Below, piece after piece: positions 7,400 through 14,200 of a stretch of 22,819 nucleotides of DNA. The DNA is taken from NCBI GenBank assembly GCA_025964215.1, contig JAOPZG010000065.1, positions 1-22,819 of the forward strand, in the 5' to 3' direction. Position 1 is the first letter of the stretch, and each line of letters opens with the position of its first letter. Source of the DNA: Conexibacter sp. (GTDB lineage Bacteria; Actinomycetota; Thermoleophilia; Solirubrobacterales; Solirubrobacteraceae). Below the pieces are notes generated by a model. That model made no database searches. It saw only the letters and a list, made by a program, of their open reading frames with translations, and was not told where the DNA came from. A program made the position numbers and the translations under genes.

Positions 7400-7905
7400 A
7401 CCGGCACCGCGTCGCGCTGGGCCTCCACGCGGACCGCGTCGCGCAGGGTGTCTGACGTGGCCACGTCGACCTTCAGGCCCAGCAGCGCGCTGGCCTCGCG
7501 CCGTAGCGCGACGAGGTCAAGCAGCGTGCGCCCCGGCTCTAGGTCCACCAGCAGGTCGACGTCGCTCTCCGGGCCGGCGTCGCCGCGCGCCGTGGATCCG
7601 AAGACGCGCACGTTGCGCGCCCCGTAGCGACGCGCGAGCTCCAGCAGTTCGCGGCGATGGCGCCGCACGACCGACCCGTTGACCCCGGCCAGGCGCGCGG
7701 TCGGCACCGCGCGCAGCTCCAGCCGCTGACCGCACGCCGCGAGCAGCCGCTCGAGCGTCGCCAGCGACGGCTGCGCCGCCCCTGTCTCGTAGCGCGCGAT
7801 GGCCGACTGCGACGTTCCCGCCGCCTCGGCCAGCGCGGCCTGCGAAAGACCCGCGTGCATGCGCGCGTCGCAAAGGAGGGCCGTTGCGTCCATGCCCGTA
7901 GTCAT
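7396..7905 (-). CDS. XRE helix-turn-helix fused to a minimal nucleotidyltransferase (MNT-type antitoxin)
   Basis: The 169-residue protein has two domains. Residues 8-62 are an XRE/Cro-type helix-turn-helix (ARMHAGLSQAALAEAAGTSQ, then SAIARYETG). Residues 95-150 are a minimal nucleotidyltransferase with VFGSTARGD (G103, S104), SDVDLLV (D115, D117) and a third acidic residue in KVDVAT (D147). In mntA-hepT modules the MNT protein AMPylates and silences the HEPN toxin HepT; here the fused DNA-binding domain would give autoregulation. ATG at 7905 and ATG at 7893 are both possible starts; a palindrome overlaps the upstream one. The expected HepT gene is not intact downstream, so this is an orphan antitoxin, or its partner is the winged-helix protein or lies elsewhere. 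The domain calls are secure. Confidence 0.88.
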   Translation of the reverse strand: MTTGMDATALLCDARMHAGLSQAALAEAAGTSQSAIARYETGAAQPSLATLERLLAACGQRLELRAVPTARLAGVNGSVVRRHRRELLELARRYGARNVRVFGSTARGDAGPESDVDLLVDLEPGRTLLDLVALRREASALLGLKVDVATSDTLRDAVRVEAQRDAVPV

Positions 7906-7922
7906 ACCTCATCGAGTATGAC
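7901..7922 (-). promoter_or_regulatory. Perfect palindrome at the start of the XRE-MNT gene
   Basis: GTCATAC (7901-7907) and GTATGAC (7916-7922) form a perfect 7-bp inverted repeat around an 8-base spacer. It overlaps the upstream ATG (7905) of the XRE-MNT gene and contains CATACT on the minus strand, which could be a -10 box. XRE-type antitoxins commonly bind such palindromes over their own promoters, so an autoregulatory operator is likely but inferred. Confidence 0.55.
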
Positions 7923-7924
7923 AC

Positions 7925-8173
7925 TCAGGGGAGCACACCAACAGGCCGCTGAGGCCCAGGGTCCCCGCGGTCGGTCCCGGTCTCGGCGCTGCTCGTCCAA
8001 CGCCGCGCCGTCGTCACCGGTGACCGCTCGAGCTTGAGCGGCGGATGCGCGGCCAGGACCTCCGACAGACGCCGGCGAGCCGGGATCAGCGTGCCGCGTT
8101 CGATGAGCGCCGCCATGCCGGCCGGGTACCTCGGTGGGTGATCTCCACTCGGATGGGCCATCGCGCTCGACAC
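7925..8173 (-). other. Possible small open frame or antitoxin remnant in the gap right of the XRE-MNT gene
   Basis: The 274-bp gap between the palindrome and the integrase 3' end contains one minus-strand open frame with a GTG start at 8173 (82 codons). Its middle part (MAALIERGTLIPARRRLSEV) vaguely resembles the C-terminal tail of Phd/YefM-type antitoxins, but the ends look non-coding and no partner toxin is adjacent. The attachment site (attL/attR or attP core) would be expected somewhere here, just beyond the integrase stop; I see no tRNA gene and could not identify a matching core repeat. Confidence 0.2.
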
Positions 8174-8196
8174 TAACGTCGCGTCGGCGATCGCGA

Positions 8197-9420
8197 CTAT
8201 CCATCGTCATCCTCGGCGAACGCCTGGTTGACCATGTCGACCTCGTGCTCGGACGGCGCGTAGTGCGCGTAGATCTGGGTGGTCTTGGAATCGGCGTGGC
8301 CCAGGAACTCCTGGATCGAGCGCAGCGGTTGCCCCGAGGCCGCCAGCCGCGTCGCGAACGTGTGGCGCAAGTTCTTGAACGGGATCACCCGCACCCCAGC
8401 GTCGCTGCACGCCTGCTTGAACCGGCTGCTCATCTTCGTGCGGTCCACCGGCCGGCCCGTCTCGGGGTGGGCGAAGACGAGATCATCGGACGCCGCGTAG
8501 TTTGAGCGCTGTCGCCAGGCGCGTAGAGCATCTGCGACCAGATCGGCCATCGGCACCGAGCGTCTCGTCGACAGGTCCGACTTGCCCTCCCCCGAGTGCT
8601 CGCCGCGCACGAACGTATTACGCACGCGGATGCGCTGCGCCTCCCAGTCGACATCGCGCCACCGCAGCCCCAGCAGCTCGGATTGCCGCAACCCCGTCAA
8701 CGCCGCCACCAGGATGACCACCCGGAGCACCGGCCCCAACACGTCCGGAGGAACCGGCGGCGCCGGCCCACCACGACCACGACGCGTCGGCGCCGGCTCG
8801 CGATGCACGACCTCGTCGGGAATGACTGCGAGGACGCGCTTGAGCTCGGCCACCGTCAAGAACTGAAGGTCCGGGTTGGCATCGCCGGCACGCCGGCGCT
8901 TGGGACGCGTCGCCCGACGCACAGGGTTCTCCGCCGCCCACCCCTTGTCGATCGCATGCTCGAAGACCGAGTGCAAGAAGGTAATGACATTGCGAACCGA
9001 CTTCGGCGCCAAACCCGCCTCGAGCATCTCGACCGCCACCGCTTCAACTTGCGACCGTGTCACGCGGTCCACGGGCGTCGATCCGATCCGTGGCGAGATA
9101 TGCACCCGCTGCATCGACTCCGTGCCCTGCAGATACGAGGTCCGGCAACCCTCGATCTTCAACTTGCGCCGCAGCGAGTCGGTCGCGTCGTCGACCGTCC
9201 GTCGCTCGTCGCTGGACGGCCGCGGACGGGCCTCCTCCTCCTGCTGCATGCGCCGGAAGCGTCGCTCGGCCTCGCTGCGCGTCAAGCCCTCCGCAGACCC
9301 CTTCTCGCGAGCCTTGCCGATCTTGCGGTTCAGCTTGCGGCCGTCCAGCGTGCGCCAGCGGCCGTAGTACGAGCCGAACTCTACGTACAACTGTCCCGTG
9401 CCGTAGTCGCGCTTACCCAT
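8197..9420 (-). CDS. int: Tyrosine-type site-specific integrase
   Basis: ATG at 9420 (MGKRDYGTGQ) gives 407 residues; a GTG at 9435 would add five. Numbering from the GTG form, an N-terminal arm-binding-type region (about 1-45) is followed by a SAM-like core-binding domain (about 80-175) and the catalytic domain (about 190-400). Catalytic residues are visible: R250 in TGLRQSELLGLRW, K354-x-x-R357 in FKNLRHTFATRL (Lys at the His/Lys position), H380 in FLGHAD and the nucleophile Y389 in TTQIYAHY. A Pro/Arg-rich insert (about 210-232) separates two strands. It appears intact and lies just downstream of an excisionase gene, the arrangement of phage-like integrative elements. It probably mobilised at least part of the surrounding island; the att sites were not identified. 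Confidence 0.95.
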   Translation of the reverse strand: MGKRDYGTGQLYVEFGSYYGRWRTLDGRKLNRKIGKAREKGSAEGLTRSEAERRFRRMQQEEEARPRPSSDERRTVDDATDSLRRKLKIEGCRTSYLQGTESMQRVHISPRIGSTPVDRVTRSQVEAVAVEMLEAGLAPKSVRNVITFLHSVFEHAIDKGWAAENPVRRATRPKRRRAGDANPDLQFLTVAELKRVLAVIPDEVVHREPAPTRRGRGGPAPPVPPDVLGPVLRVVILVAALTGLRQSELLGLRWRDVDWEAQRIRVRNTFVRGEHSGEGKSDLSTRRSVPMADLVADALRAWRQRSNYAASDDLVFAHPETGRPVDRTKMSSRFKQACSDAGVRVIPFKNLRHTFATRLAASGQPLRSIQEFLGHADSKTTQIYAHYAPSEHEVDMVNQAFAEDDDG

Positions 9421-9462
9421 GACCCGAAGAGGCACCAGCGGCCGAAACTCGCCCCCACCACG

Positions 9463-9672
9463 TCATCGCGCGCGGGGCCCCCGCTCCCCGACCTCCAGCC
9501 AACGCTCGATCGCAGAACGGCGATAGCGGACATAACGCCCCAGCCGGACATGCGGCAGCCCGTCGCGCCGCGTCTCGGCATAGACCCACGACCGGGTCAC
9601 GCGCATGAAGGCCGCGACCTCCTCAGCGGTCAGAAGCCGGTCCTCCGGCGGTTGCTCGTCGCGCGACTCCAT
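9463..9672 (-). CDS. xis: Excisionase / HTH_17 DNA-binding protein
   Basis: This 69-residue protein has the AlpA/HTH_17 excisionase pattern: LLTAEEVAAFMRVTRSWVY, GLPHVRLGRYVRYRRSAI, then ERWLE. Such MerR-like winged helices bend DNA at attachment sites to direct excision, or act as regulators. AAGGA precedes the ATG at 9672. It is on the same strand as the integrase with a 42-bp gap, so the two are probably co-transcribed. The basic tail (ERGPRAR) is typical. Confidence 0.9.
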   Translation of the reverse strand: MESRDEQPPEDRLLTAEEVAAFMRVTRSWVYAETRRDGLPHVRLGRYVRYRRSAIERWLEVGERGPRAR

Positions 9673-9713
9673 GGTCCTTAGTCGACGAGGCCGGTCATCA
9701 CCCCTCGCCCGGG

Positions 9714-10322
9714 TCAGCCGGGCCGTGGCGGCCGATCAGGACCGGCGCCGCTCGCCGCGACCTGCAACCGCCTTCGCCACGTCTTGGGCAGCGCCTCGCT
9801 CAGCCGAGCCGGCGTCGTCATGCCACGGCTCAACGACTGGCGCACCGCGAGATCGACCTGCTCGCTCCACCCATCCGCCCGCACGACATCGGCGATCGTG
9901 CGCTCCACCCCGCTGATCGGGATTCCGGAGACGGTGTGCCGGTCGCGTCCTTCGATCGGTCGGACCGTGAAATGCACCCGCACCCCGGCGGGCACCGCGG
10001 CACCGCGCTTCGATCGCGGCACCGTGACGTGAACCTCGTCGGCGATCAGGTCCGTGAGCTCCATCAGCTCCAACGCGCTCATGTGAGACACGACGGCGCC
10101 AGCACGCGACAGGCTCAGCCACGCGCAGATGACGTGTTCATGCGGTGAACTCGGAAAGCGACGCAGTCGGTAGACACCTCGCCCCGCCCGCCGAAGCGTC
10201 CCGCCCTCGCGCGCGTGGTACGTCAGAGTCGACCGGGCGACTCCAGCACCGATCGCCTGCCGCGCCGTGAAGAACCCGCCTTGGGCTTCCGCGAGCGCGT
10301 ACAGACAATCCTGGACGCTCAT
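9714..10322 (-). CDS. Orphan AbiEi-type antitoxin (AbiEi_4 winged-helix type)
   Basis: ATG at 10322 (MSVQDCLYALAEAQGG) gives 202 residues; ATG at 10352 would add ten. Neither has a clear Shine-Dalgarno. The N-terminal 60 residues match the AbiEi_4 winged helix: GFFTARQAIGAGVARSTLTY, EGGTLRRAGRGVYRL, PSSPHEHVICAWLSL. The C-terminal part (SGIPISGVERTIADVVRADG) is typical of this group of about 200-residue antitoxins, so length is normal and there is no truncation. These proteins repress and counteract an AbiEii nucleotidyltransferase normally encoded right downstream. Here only 41 bp separate it from the excisionase, so the toxin is absent. It may be a remnant, an element-encoded anti-toxin, or a repressor of the xis-int genes. 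Confidence 0.85.
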   Translation of the reverse strand: MSVQDCLYALAEAQGGFFTARQAIGAGVARSTLTYHAREGGTLRRAGRGVYRLRRFPSSPHEHVICAWLSLSRAGAVVSHMSALELMELTDLIADEVHVTVPRSKRGAAVPAGVRVHFTVRPIEGRDRHTVSGIPISGVERTIADVVRADGWSEQVDLAVRQSLSRGMTTPARLSEALPKTWRRRLQVAASGAGPDRPPRPG

Positions 10323-10355
10323 GTCACCGATTTCGCCAAGGTCCGCGACCATTTG

Positions 10356-10383
10356 TGCGACACAAGCTTAGCTACCTGTCGCA
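10356..10383 (-). promoter_or_regulatory. Inverted repeat upstream of the orphan AbiEi gene
   Basis: TGCGACA (10356-10362) and TGTCGCA (10377-10383) form a perfect 7-bp inverted repeat with a 14-base spacer containing an AAGCTT palindrome. It lies 34 bp upstream of the preferred start (10322), or 4 bp upstream of the alternative (10352). The 14-base spacer equals that of the repeat before the abiEi gene at 4374, although the arm sequences differ. An autoregulatory operator is inferred. Confidence 0.45.
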
Positions 10384-10682
10384 TACGCCATCTGCTCGCG
10401 CGCCCATCCAAGGCTTTGGTGCGACGTCGCCGCGGTGACTAGTCGCGAAGTCCCGGGCACCGATCCCGTCCCGCCAACACCCGAGCACACTAAGCATGGT
10501 CGAACATTTACATACCCTCATCGTCCCATTCGAGAACCGCCTCTTCACGCCAGATGAGTCCTTGCGAGAGCCGCTTGAGGTCCCGGATGCGATGCGGCGT
10601 CTTACCTAGCTGATGCGGCGCCGCGGGCGCCACCGGTGCATGATGGGACATCGGCAGCACACTGCCGATGGATGGTCGAGCG
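10384..10682. other. Lower-GC gap between the island and the ROK-like gene
   Basis: About 300 bp with no clear gene. A minus-strand 47-codon frame (10508-10651, start MSHHAPVAP, stop TAA) has a protein-like tail (LKRLSQGLIWREEAVLEW), and a plus-strand 37-codon frame begins at 10496. Neither has a recognisable family or a good ribosome-binding site, and the first one starts inside a hairpin. This is a plausible place for the right-hand boundary of the accessory region, but I found no att repeat. Confidence 0.3.
10649..10670 (-). terminator. Hairpin downstream of the ROK-like gene
   Basis: CATCGGCAG (10649-10657) and CTGCCGATG (10662-10670) form a perfect 9-bp stem with a CACA/TGTG loop, 12 bp after the stop of the minus-strand ROK-like gene. 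There is no T-tract, as is common for hairpin terminators in GC-rich actinobacteria. Position favours a terminator. Confidence 0.55.
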
Positions 10683-12026
10683 CTAGCGCTCGGCCGGTGA
10701 CGCAGCGCGATCACGCGCGGCAACGTTGGCCTGGAGTTGCGGCCGCAGGCGCTGCTCGAAGACGAGCTTCGCGGAGCCTGCGGCGACGCGGTACTGATGC
10801 GGGAGCTGTTGGGGTTCGAGCGGCGCGGCGAGCGACGCGTCGAGGTTCTCGGTGTCGACCACGACGCCGCGTAGCTCGGCCTCGATGCCCGAGCTGATCT
10901 CGATCGCGGTGCCCGCGACGCGATGGTGCCCGCAGACGCTAAGCAGCCCGTCGCGGAGTTGCTGCTCGTCGCGCGAGAGGAACCCTGTGATGATGACCAT
11001 CGCAGGACCGCACGCCGCGATCGGCCCGTCGAGGCACCGGCCGATCATCTCCCCTGCCCGGTTCATTGCCGCCCGCGCCGTCGTCCCCGCCTCACCACGC
11101 TGTTGCAGCAATGGCTTGAATCTCTCGTTGAAGATGTCGGTGTCCGTGCTCGTGCGCTCCTCCTCGTCCAGAACGCTCAGGCCGGAACGGCCGGTCATCT
11201 CCTCGTAGAGCCGATCGAGTGAGACGGCCTCACGCAGCTTGATCGGCTCGATCACCCCGTCCGGCCTCTCCGCCCAGGTCGTCAGCTCGCCGAGGTCAGC
11301 GACGTCGCCCGCGATGCCGTGCCACGGCACGCCGTCCAGCACCAGCGCCAATCGGACGTTGCGCGAGAGCTTGACGATCATCAGCGGCGACCGGCCTGCC
11401 TGCGATGCCGGGCGGAAGTAGTGCTCGAACACGCCTTCGAAGGCGACGTCCGACGCCCACAGCCATTCCATGCGATCCAGATCCAGGCCGAGTTCCCGTT
11501 CCCGCAGCGCGGCGTGGAGCAACTCCCTGGCGTTCTCCTCCGGCTCGTCCGACAGGAGTTGGCCGGTCTCCGCGTCCATCCCAAACGGCAGCGCCAGGGT
11601 GATTGCGCGCACCTCGGCGCGCACCTGGTCGCCGGCGAGATCGAGCGTCTCGGCCATGATGTCAGCGGTGCGCTCGACGATGGCTTTGACGCCAGGCTCA
11701 GGGCCATCGCTGCGTCGGAGCTTGCTGCGGCGCGTCGCACTCCCGGCGACCGCCCGCGTGTAGGCATCGAACACGCCGGCGTTGATCCGCGATGAACCTA
11801 CCGCGCCGGCGAGGACGTACCCGGCACGTCCGCCGAGCTGCCATGCGCCCCGCTCCATGGGCGACTCCATGACGAAGCGGCCGCTCGCGAGCGCGCTCAG
11901 ACGGCGACGAACCGAATCCGGCCGGAACCCCAGGTCCTTCGCTAGTTCCGCGACGGTGCGCGGGCGCGCTGCCAAGGCATCCACCAGCTCGGAGCGGTTG
12001 ATGTTCTTCGTGGTGCCGCGAGACAT
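10683..12026 (-). CDS. ROK-like winged-helix regulator lacking kinase signatures
   Basis: The 447-residue protein starts at ATG 12026 with AGGAG (plus-strand CTCCT at 12037-12041) 10 bases upstream. Residues 8-62 form an N-terminal winged helix (INRSELVDALAARPRTVAEL then AKDLGFRPDSVRRRLSAL). The remainder follows the layout of ROK/NagC-type proteins: YVLAGAVGSSRINAGVFD (beta-hairpin start), ITLALPFGMDAETGQL, LVLDGVPWHGIAGDVADLGE and a late helical AAMNRAGEMIGRCLDG. The phosphate-binding DxGGT motif, the catalytic ND pair and the Cys-rich zinc motif of sugar kinases are not visible, so a non-catalytic ligand-binding transcription factor is likely. It is divergent from the four-cysteine membrane protein across 118 bp, which makes that gene a candidate target. 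The ROK assignment rests on architecture and is moderately sure. Confidence 0.75.
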   Translation of the reverse strand: MSRGTTKNINRSELVDALAARPRTVAELAKDLGFRPDSVRRRLSALASGRFVMESPMERGAWQLGGRAGYVLAGAVGSSRINAGVFDAYTRAVAGSATRRSKLRRSDGPEPGVKAIVERTADIMAETLDLAGDQVRAEVRAITLALPFGMDAETGQLLSDEPEENARELLHAALRERELGLDLDRMEWLWASDVAFEGVFEHYFRPASQAGRSPLMIVKLSRNVRLALVLDGVPWHGIAGDVADLGELTTWAERPDGVIEPIKLREAVSLDRLYEEMTGRSGLSVLDEEERTSTDTDIFNERFKPLLQQRGEAGTTARAAMNRAGEMIGRCLDGPIAACGPAMVIITGFLSRDEQQLRDGLLSVCGHHRVAGTAIEISSGIEAELRGVVVDTENLDASLAAPLEPQQLPHQYRVAAGSAKLVFEQRLRPQLQANVAARDRAASPAER

Positions 12027-12091
12027 TCGGATAGAACTCCTAAAGAATCCGCCACATCAGCAGGCTTTTTACGGGGTGATCCGTTCAGAGT

Positions 12092-12104
12092 CCCGCAAAG
12101 CGGG
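12092..12104. promoter_or_regulatory. Small palindrome in the divergent promoter region
   Basis: CCCGC (12092-12096) and GCGGG (12100-12104) flank AAA in the 118-bp region between the ROK-like gene and the membrane-protein gene. It could be an operator half-site pair or a leader hairpin. Evidence is only symmetry and position. Confidence 0.25.
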
Positions 12105-12144
12105 TAATTCAGCTCCTAGCATGGCACACCAACGGAGCGATCAC

Positions 12145-12753
12145 GTGCCGAGCTACAAGTTCGGCGATAACAGCCACGTCGAGGCCGGCGGGGACGTGAA
12201 CATCGGCAGCGGCGGGGACGGAGGCGGCGGCTTCTCGGGCTGGCTAGCCCTCGTGTCCGCGGCGGTCGTAGCCGGGCTGATCGTGGCGTTCCTGGTCGCC
12301 GCCATCTCAGGCGGCGATGACCACCAGCGCGGCCCCGCGACGGCGGCCGTAAGCGACAGCACCTCGGCGGCGGCGGTGAGCGGCGGCATCACCGTGACCG
12401 TCGACAACCGGATTCCGATCGGCCGAAGCCGCATGAGCGAGGACAAGCCCCTGCGGCTGTTCACGACCGCGGCGATCTGCCGCGACGAGACCTGCGTGGT
12501 TCCGGGCACGTCCTACAACAGCGGCGACAGGATCTCCCACACCGTATGCCAGACCAGGGGCGACTGGGTGACCAACCAGAACATGAACACGCACGCCGAC
12601 GACGCCAACTCGGGCGTTGCGTCTTCGTCCCTTTGGTACGGGGTCCGGCAGTCGAACGGCCACCTCGCGTTTGTCAGCGTGGTCTGGCTCGCGCGTGGCC
12701 AGCGTGACGGCCGCTCGCTGCCGGACTGCCGCACCCAGGCGTTCCAGCGCTAG
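12145..12753 (+). CDS. Single-pass membrane protein with a four-cysteine external domain
   Basis: GTG at 12145 has GGAG at 12134-12137 with 7-base spacing; ATG at 12121 is in frame but lacks a Shine-Dalgarno, so I chose the GTG (202 residues). A short Gly-rich N-terminus (GDNSHVEAGGDVNIGSGG) precedes one membrane segment at about 32-54 (WLALVSAAVVAGLIVAFLVA). A Ser/Thr/Ala-rich linker and a C-terminal domain with four cysteines follow (AICRDETC, VCQTRG, DCRTQ), which could form two disulfides outside the cell. No enzymatic motif is seen. The gene is divergent from the ROK-like regulator. Family and function unknown. Confidence 0.75.
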   Translation: MPSYKFGDNSHVEAGGDVNIGSGGDGGGGFSGWLALVSAAVVAGLIVAFLVAAISGGDDHQRGPATAAVSDSTSAAAVSGGITVTVDNRIPIGRSRMSEDKPLRLFTTAAICRDETCVVPGTSYNSGDRISHTVCQTRGDWVTNQNMNTHADDANSGVASSSLWYGVRQSNGHLAFVSVVWLARGQRDGRSLPDCRTQAFQR

Positions 12754-13033
12754 CCGCCCATTGCGGGGAACGCCCTACGGTCGGAGCGCGGGAACCGTTG
12801 CGGCGCGCGGGGAGTGCGCCGAACAGTAAGTCCGAAACTACGCACGTAGGCCAGACCGATTTCCCACGGTCGGGAGGTCGGGACCAAGGTCATGAGGCAC
12901 GCGCCGACCATGCAGTGCCCGACCTCGCCGACGGCTTCGTCGGAACCGCGGTTGGTACGCACGGCAAAGCGCCGCGCGGCCGGCTCCCGCCGCTGTTCCA
13001 CTGGCGCGCCGCGCGTGTCGGTGCAGGGCGGAG
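12754..13033. other. Intergenic stretch upstream of the cupin gene
   Basis: No gene is supported in this stretch. A perfect 6-bp stem with a GCTT loop (CCGACG 12928-12933, CGTCGG 12938-12943) is the only clear structure and might end the preceding transcript. A minus-strand open frame covers the region but continues antisense into the cupin gene and looks like a shadow. Confidence 0.45.
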
Positions 13034-13104
13034 TCGCGTGAGTGCGCGAACGTAACGCCACGTTGGCCGCTGACCGGTGCCCGACCAATCGCGCGAACGT
13101 GCGA
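13034..13104 (+). promoter_or_regulatory. Two copies of the TCGCR-N6-YGCGA motif upstream of the cupin gene
   Basis: Copy 1 (13034-13049) reads TCGCG-tgagtg-CGCGA and copy 2 (13089-13104) reads TCGCG-cgaacg-TGCGA followed by TGC. Their starts are 55 bp apart. Copy 2 ends 62 bp before the cupin ATG. Both match the motif found upstream of the SDR, the hydrolase and the esterase. They are probably binding sites for one dimeric transcription factor; its identity is unknown. Confidence 0.6.
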
Positions 13105-13166
13105 TGCGCGACGCCGCCCACGGTGAAAGCGTCAAAGGACGCCGCACCCGACGACCGGAGAGCACC

Positions 13167-13538
13167 ATGTCCACCGACTCGACCATGCCCACGACCCGTC
13201 CCGGCGACGCCCTGGCCGGCAAGCTCAGGCGCACCGAACTCCAGCACGACGCCTCCTCGATCCCTGGCCGCGAGATCGTCCAGGTCCTGACCGAGATCCC
13301 CGCCGGAGTGTCTTCGGGGTGGCACATGCACCCGGGCGAGGAGGTCGGCTACATCCTCGCGGGCACGGTCCGGATGGAGATCGAGGGGCACCCCACGCTG
13401 ACGTTGAACGCCGGCGATCCGTTCCTCATGGCGCCCCGCACGCCGCACAACGCAACCGACCTAGGGCCCGAGACCGGTCGGATGCTGTCGACGTACATCG
13501 TCGAGACCGACGAGCCGCTGGCCACGTTCACCCGATGA
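13167..13538 (+). CDS. Small single-domain cupin protein
   Basis: ATG at 13167 with GGAG six bases upstream gives 123 residues. The cupin_2 metal site is visible: H53 and H55 in GWHMHPGEEVGYILAG, E59, and H94 in APRTPHNATD. Such small cupins bind a divalent metal and act as sensors, dioxygenases or isomerases; substrate cannot be told. The stop overlaps the glycosylase start as ATGA, so the two are translationally coupled. Two copies of the recurrent palindrome lie upstream, implying shared control with the SDR and hydrolase genes. Confidence 0.9.
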   Translation: MSTDSTMPTTRPGDALAGKLRRTELQHDASSIPGREIVQVLTEIPAGVSSGWHMHPGEEVGYILAGTVRMEIEGHPTLTLNAGDPFLMAPRTPHNATDLGPETGRMLSTYIVETDEPLATFTR

Positions 13539-14200
13539 CCGCCGTGACCGCTCACGCGCCCGCATCACCGGACCTCGACAAGGCGTATGACCTGCTCGCA
13601 GCCCATGACCGGCAGCTTTCGGCGTTGATCACCCTCCACGGGCGGCCCGATCCGTTCTCGTGGCAGCTGCTGCGCGATGCGGCGGGCGACGCGCCCCTCG
13701 CCGAGCTGGCGCTGCACATCGTCAGCCAGCAGATCTCGACGGCGGCCGCGCTGACGATCTACGGACGCGTCGTGGCGGCGATGGGCGGTGTCATGGACGC
13801 CGGGCGGCTCCTGGCCGCAAGCTCGCCCGACCTCCGCGCGGCAGGCCTGTCGGGCGCCAAGTCGCGATCGCTCCAGGATCTCGCCCAGCGGGTCATCGAC
13901 GGACGGCTCGACTTCGAGCGCCTCGCGCGCAGCGACGACCAGACCGCCGAGGCGGAGCTCGAGCAGGTCCGGGGCGTGGGTCCCTGGTCGGCGCAGATGT
14001 TCCTCTTGCATCACCTCCGGCGACCGGACGTCTTCCCGGCCGCCGACATCGGGCTGTTGCGCGGAGCGCAGTCCGCCTTCGCGCTCCACGCCCGCCCGAC
14101 ACCGATCGAGCTGGCCGGACGTGCGCAGCGCTGGCGCCCGCTGCGCTCTTACGCCGCCGCGCTGCTCTGGGCGCACGCCAAGGACTTGCCCGCGGGTTAG
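13535..14200 (+). CDS. AlkA-type DNA-3-methyladenine glycosylase
   Basis: ATG at 13535 (ATGA overlap with the cupin stop) gives 221 residues. The helix-hairpin-helix signature LEQVRGVGPWSAQMFLL lies at about 142-158 and the catalytic Asp is D171 in FPAADIGLLRG, as in AlkA and yeast Mag1 homologues. LHIVSQQISTAAA (about 60-72) is the conserved helix of the same family. The enzyme would excise alkylated bases in the first step of base excision repair. The N-terminal AlkA beta domain is missing, as in the short Mag1-like group. The gene ends convergently with the kinase gene, overlapping by 4 bp. Confidence 0.92.
   Translation: MTAVTAHAPASPDLDKAYDLLAAHDRQLSALITLHGRPDPFSWQLLRDAAGDAPLAELALHIVSQQISTAAALTIYGRVVAAMGGVMDAGRLLAASSPDLRAAGLSGAKSRSLQDLAQRVIDGRLDFERLARSDDQTAEAELEQVRGVGPWSAQMFLLHHLRRPDVFPAADIGLLRGAQSAFALHARPTPIELAGRAQRWRPLRSYAAALLWAHAKDLPAG

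Noticed and set aside
7906..8196. Attachment core next to the integrase 3' end
   Set aside because: I could not find a matching direct repeat elsewhere in the window by eye, so no att site is claimed.
13049..13064. AACGT-N6-ACGTT inverted repeat upstream of the glycosylase unit as a possible SOS box
   Set aside because: It does not fit the actinobacterial LexA consensus GAAC-N4-GTTC, and it overlaps the better supported recurrent motif.
12750..13448. 232-codon minus-strand frame covering the gap and the cupin gene
   Set aside because: It is antisense to a cupin with intact metal ligands; a short stretch (VPTSRPWEIGLAYVRSFG) looks mildly protein-like but could not be assigned.
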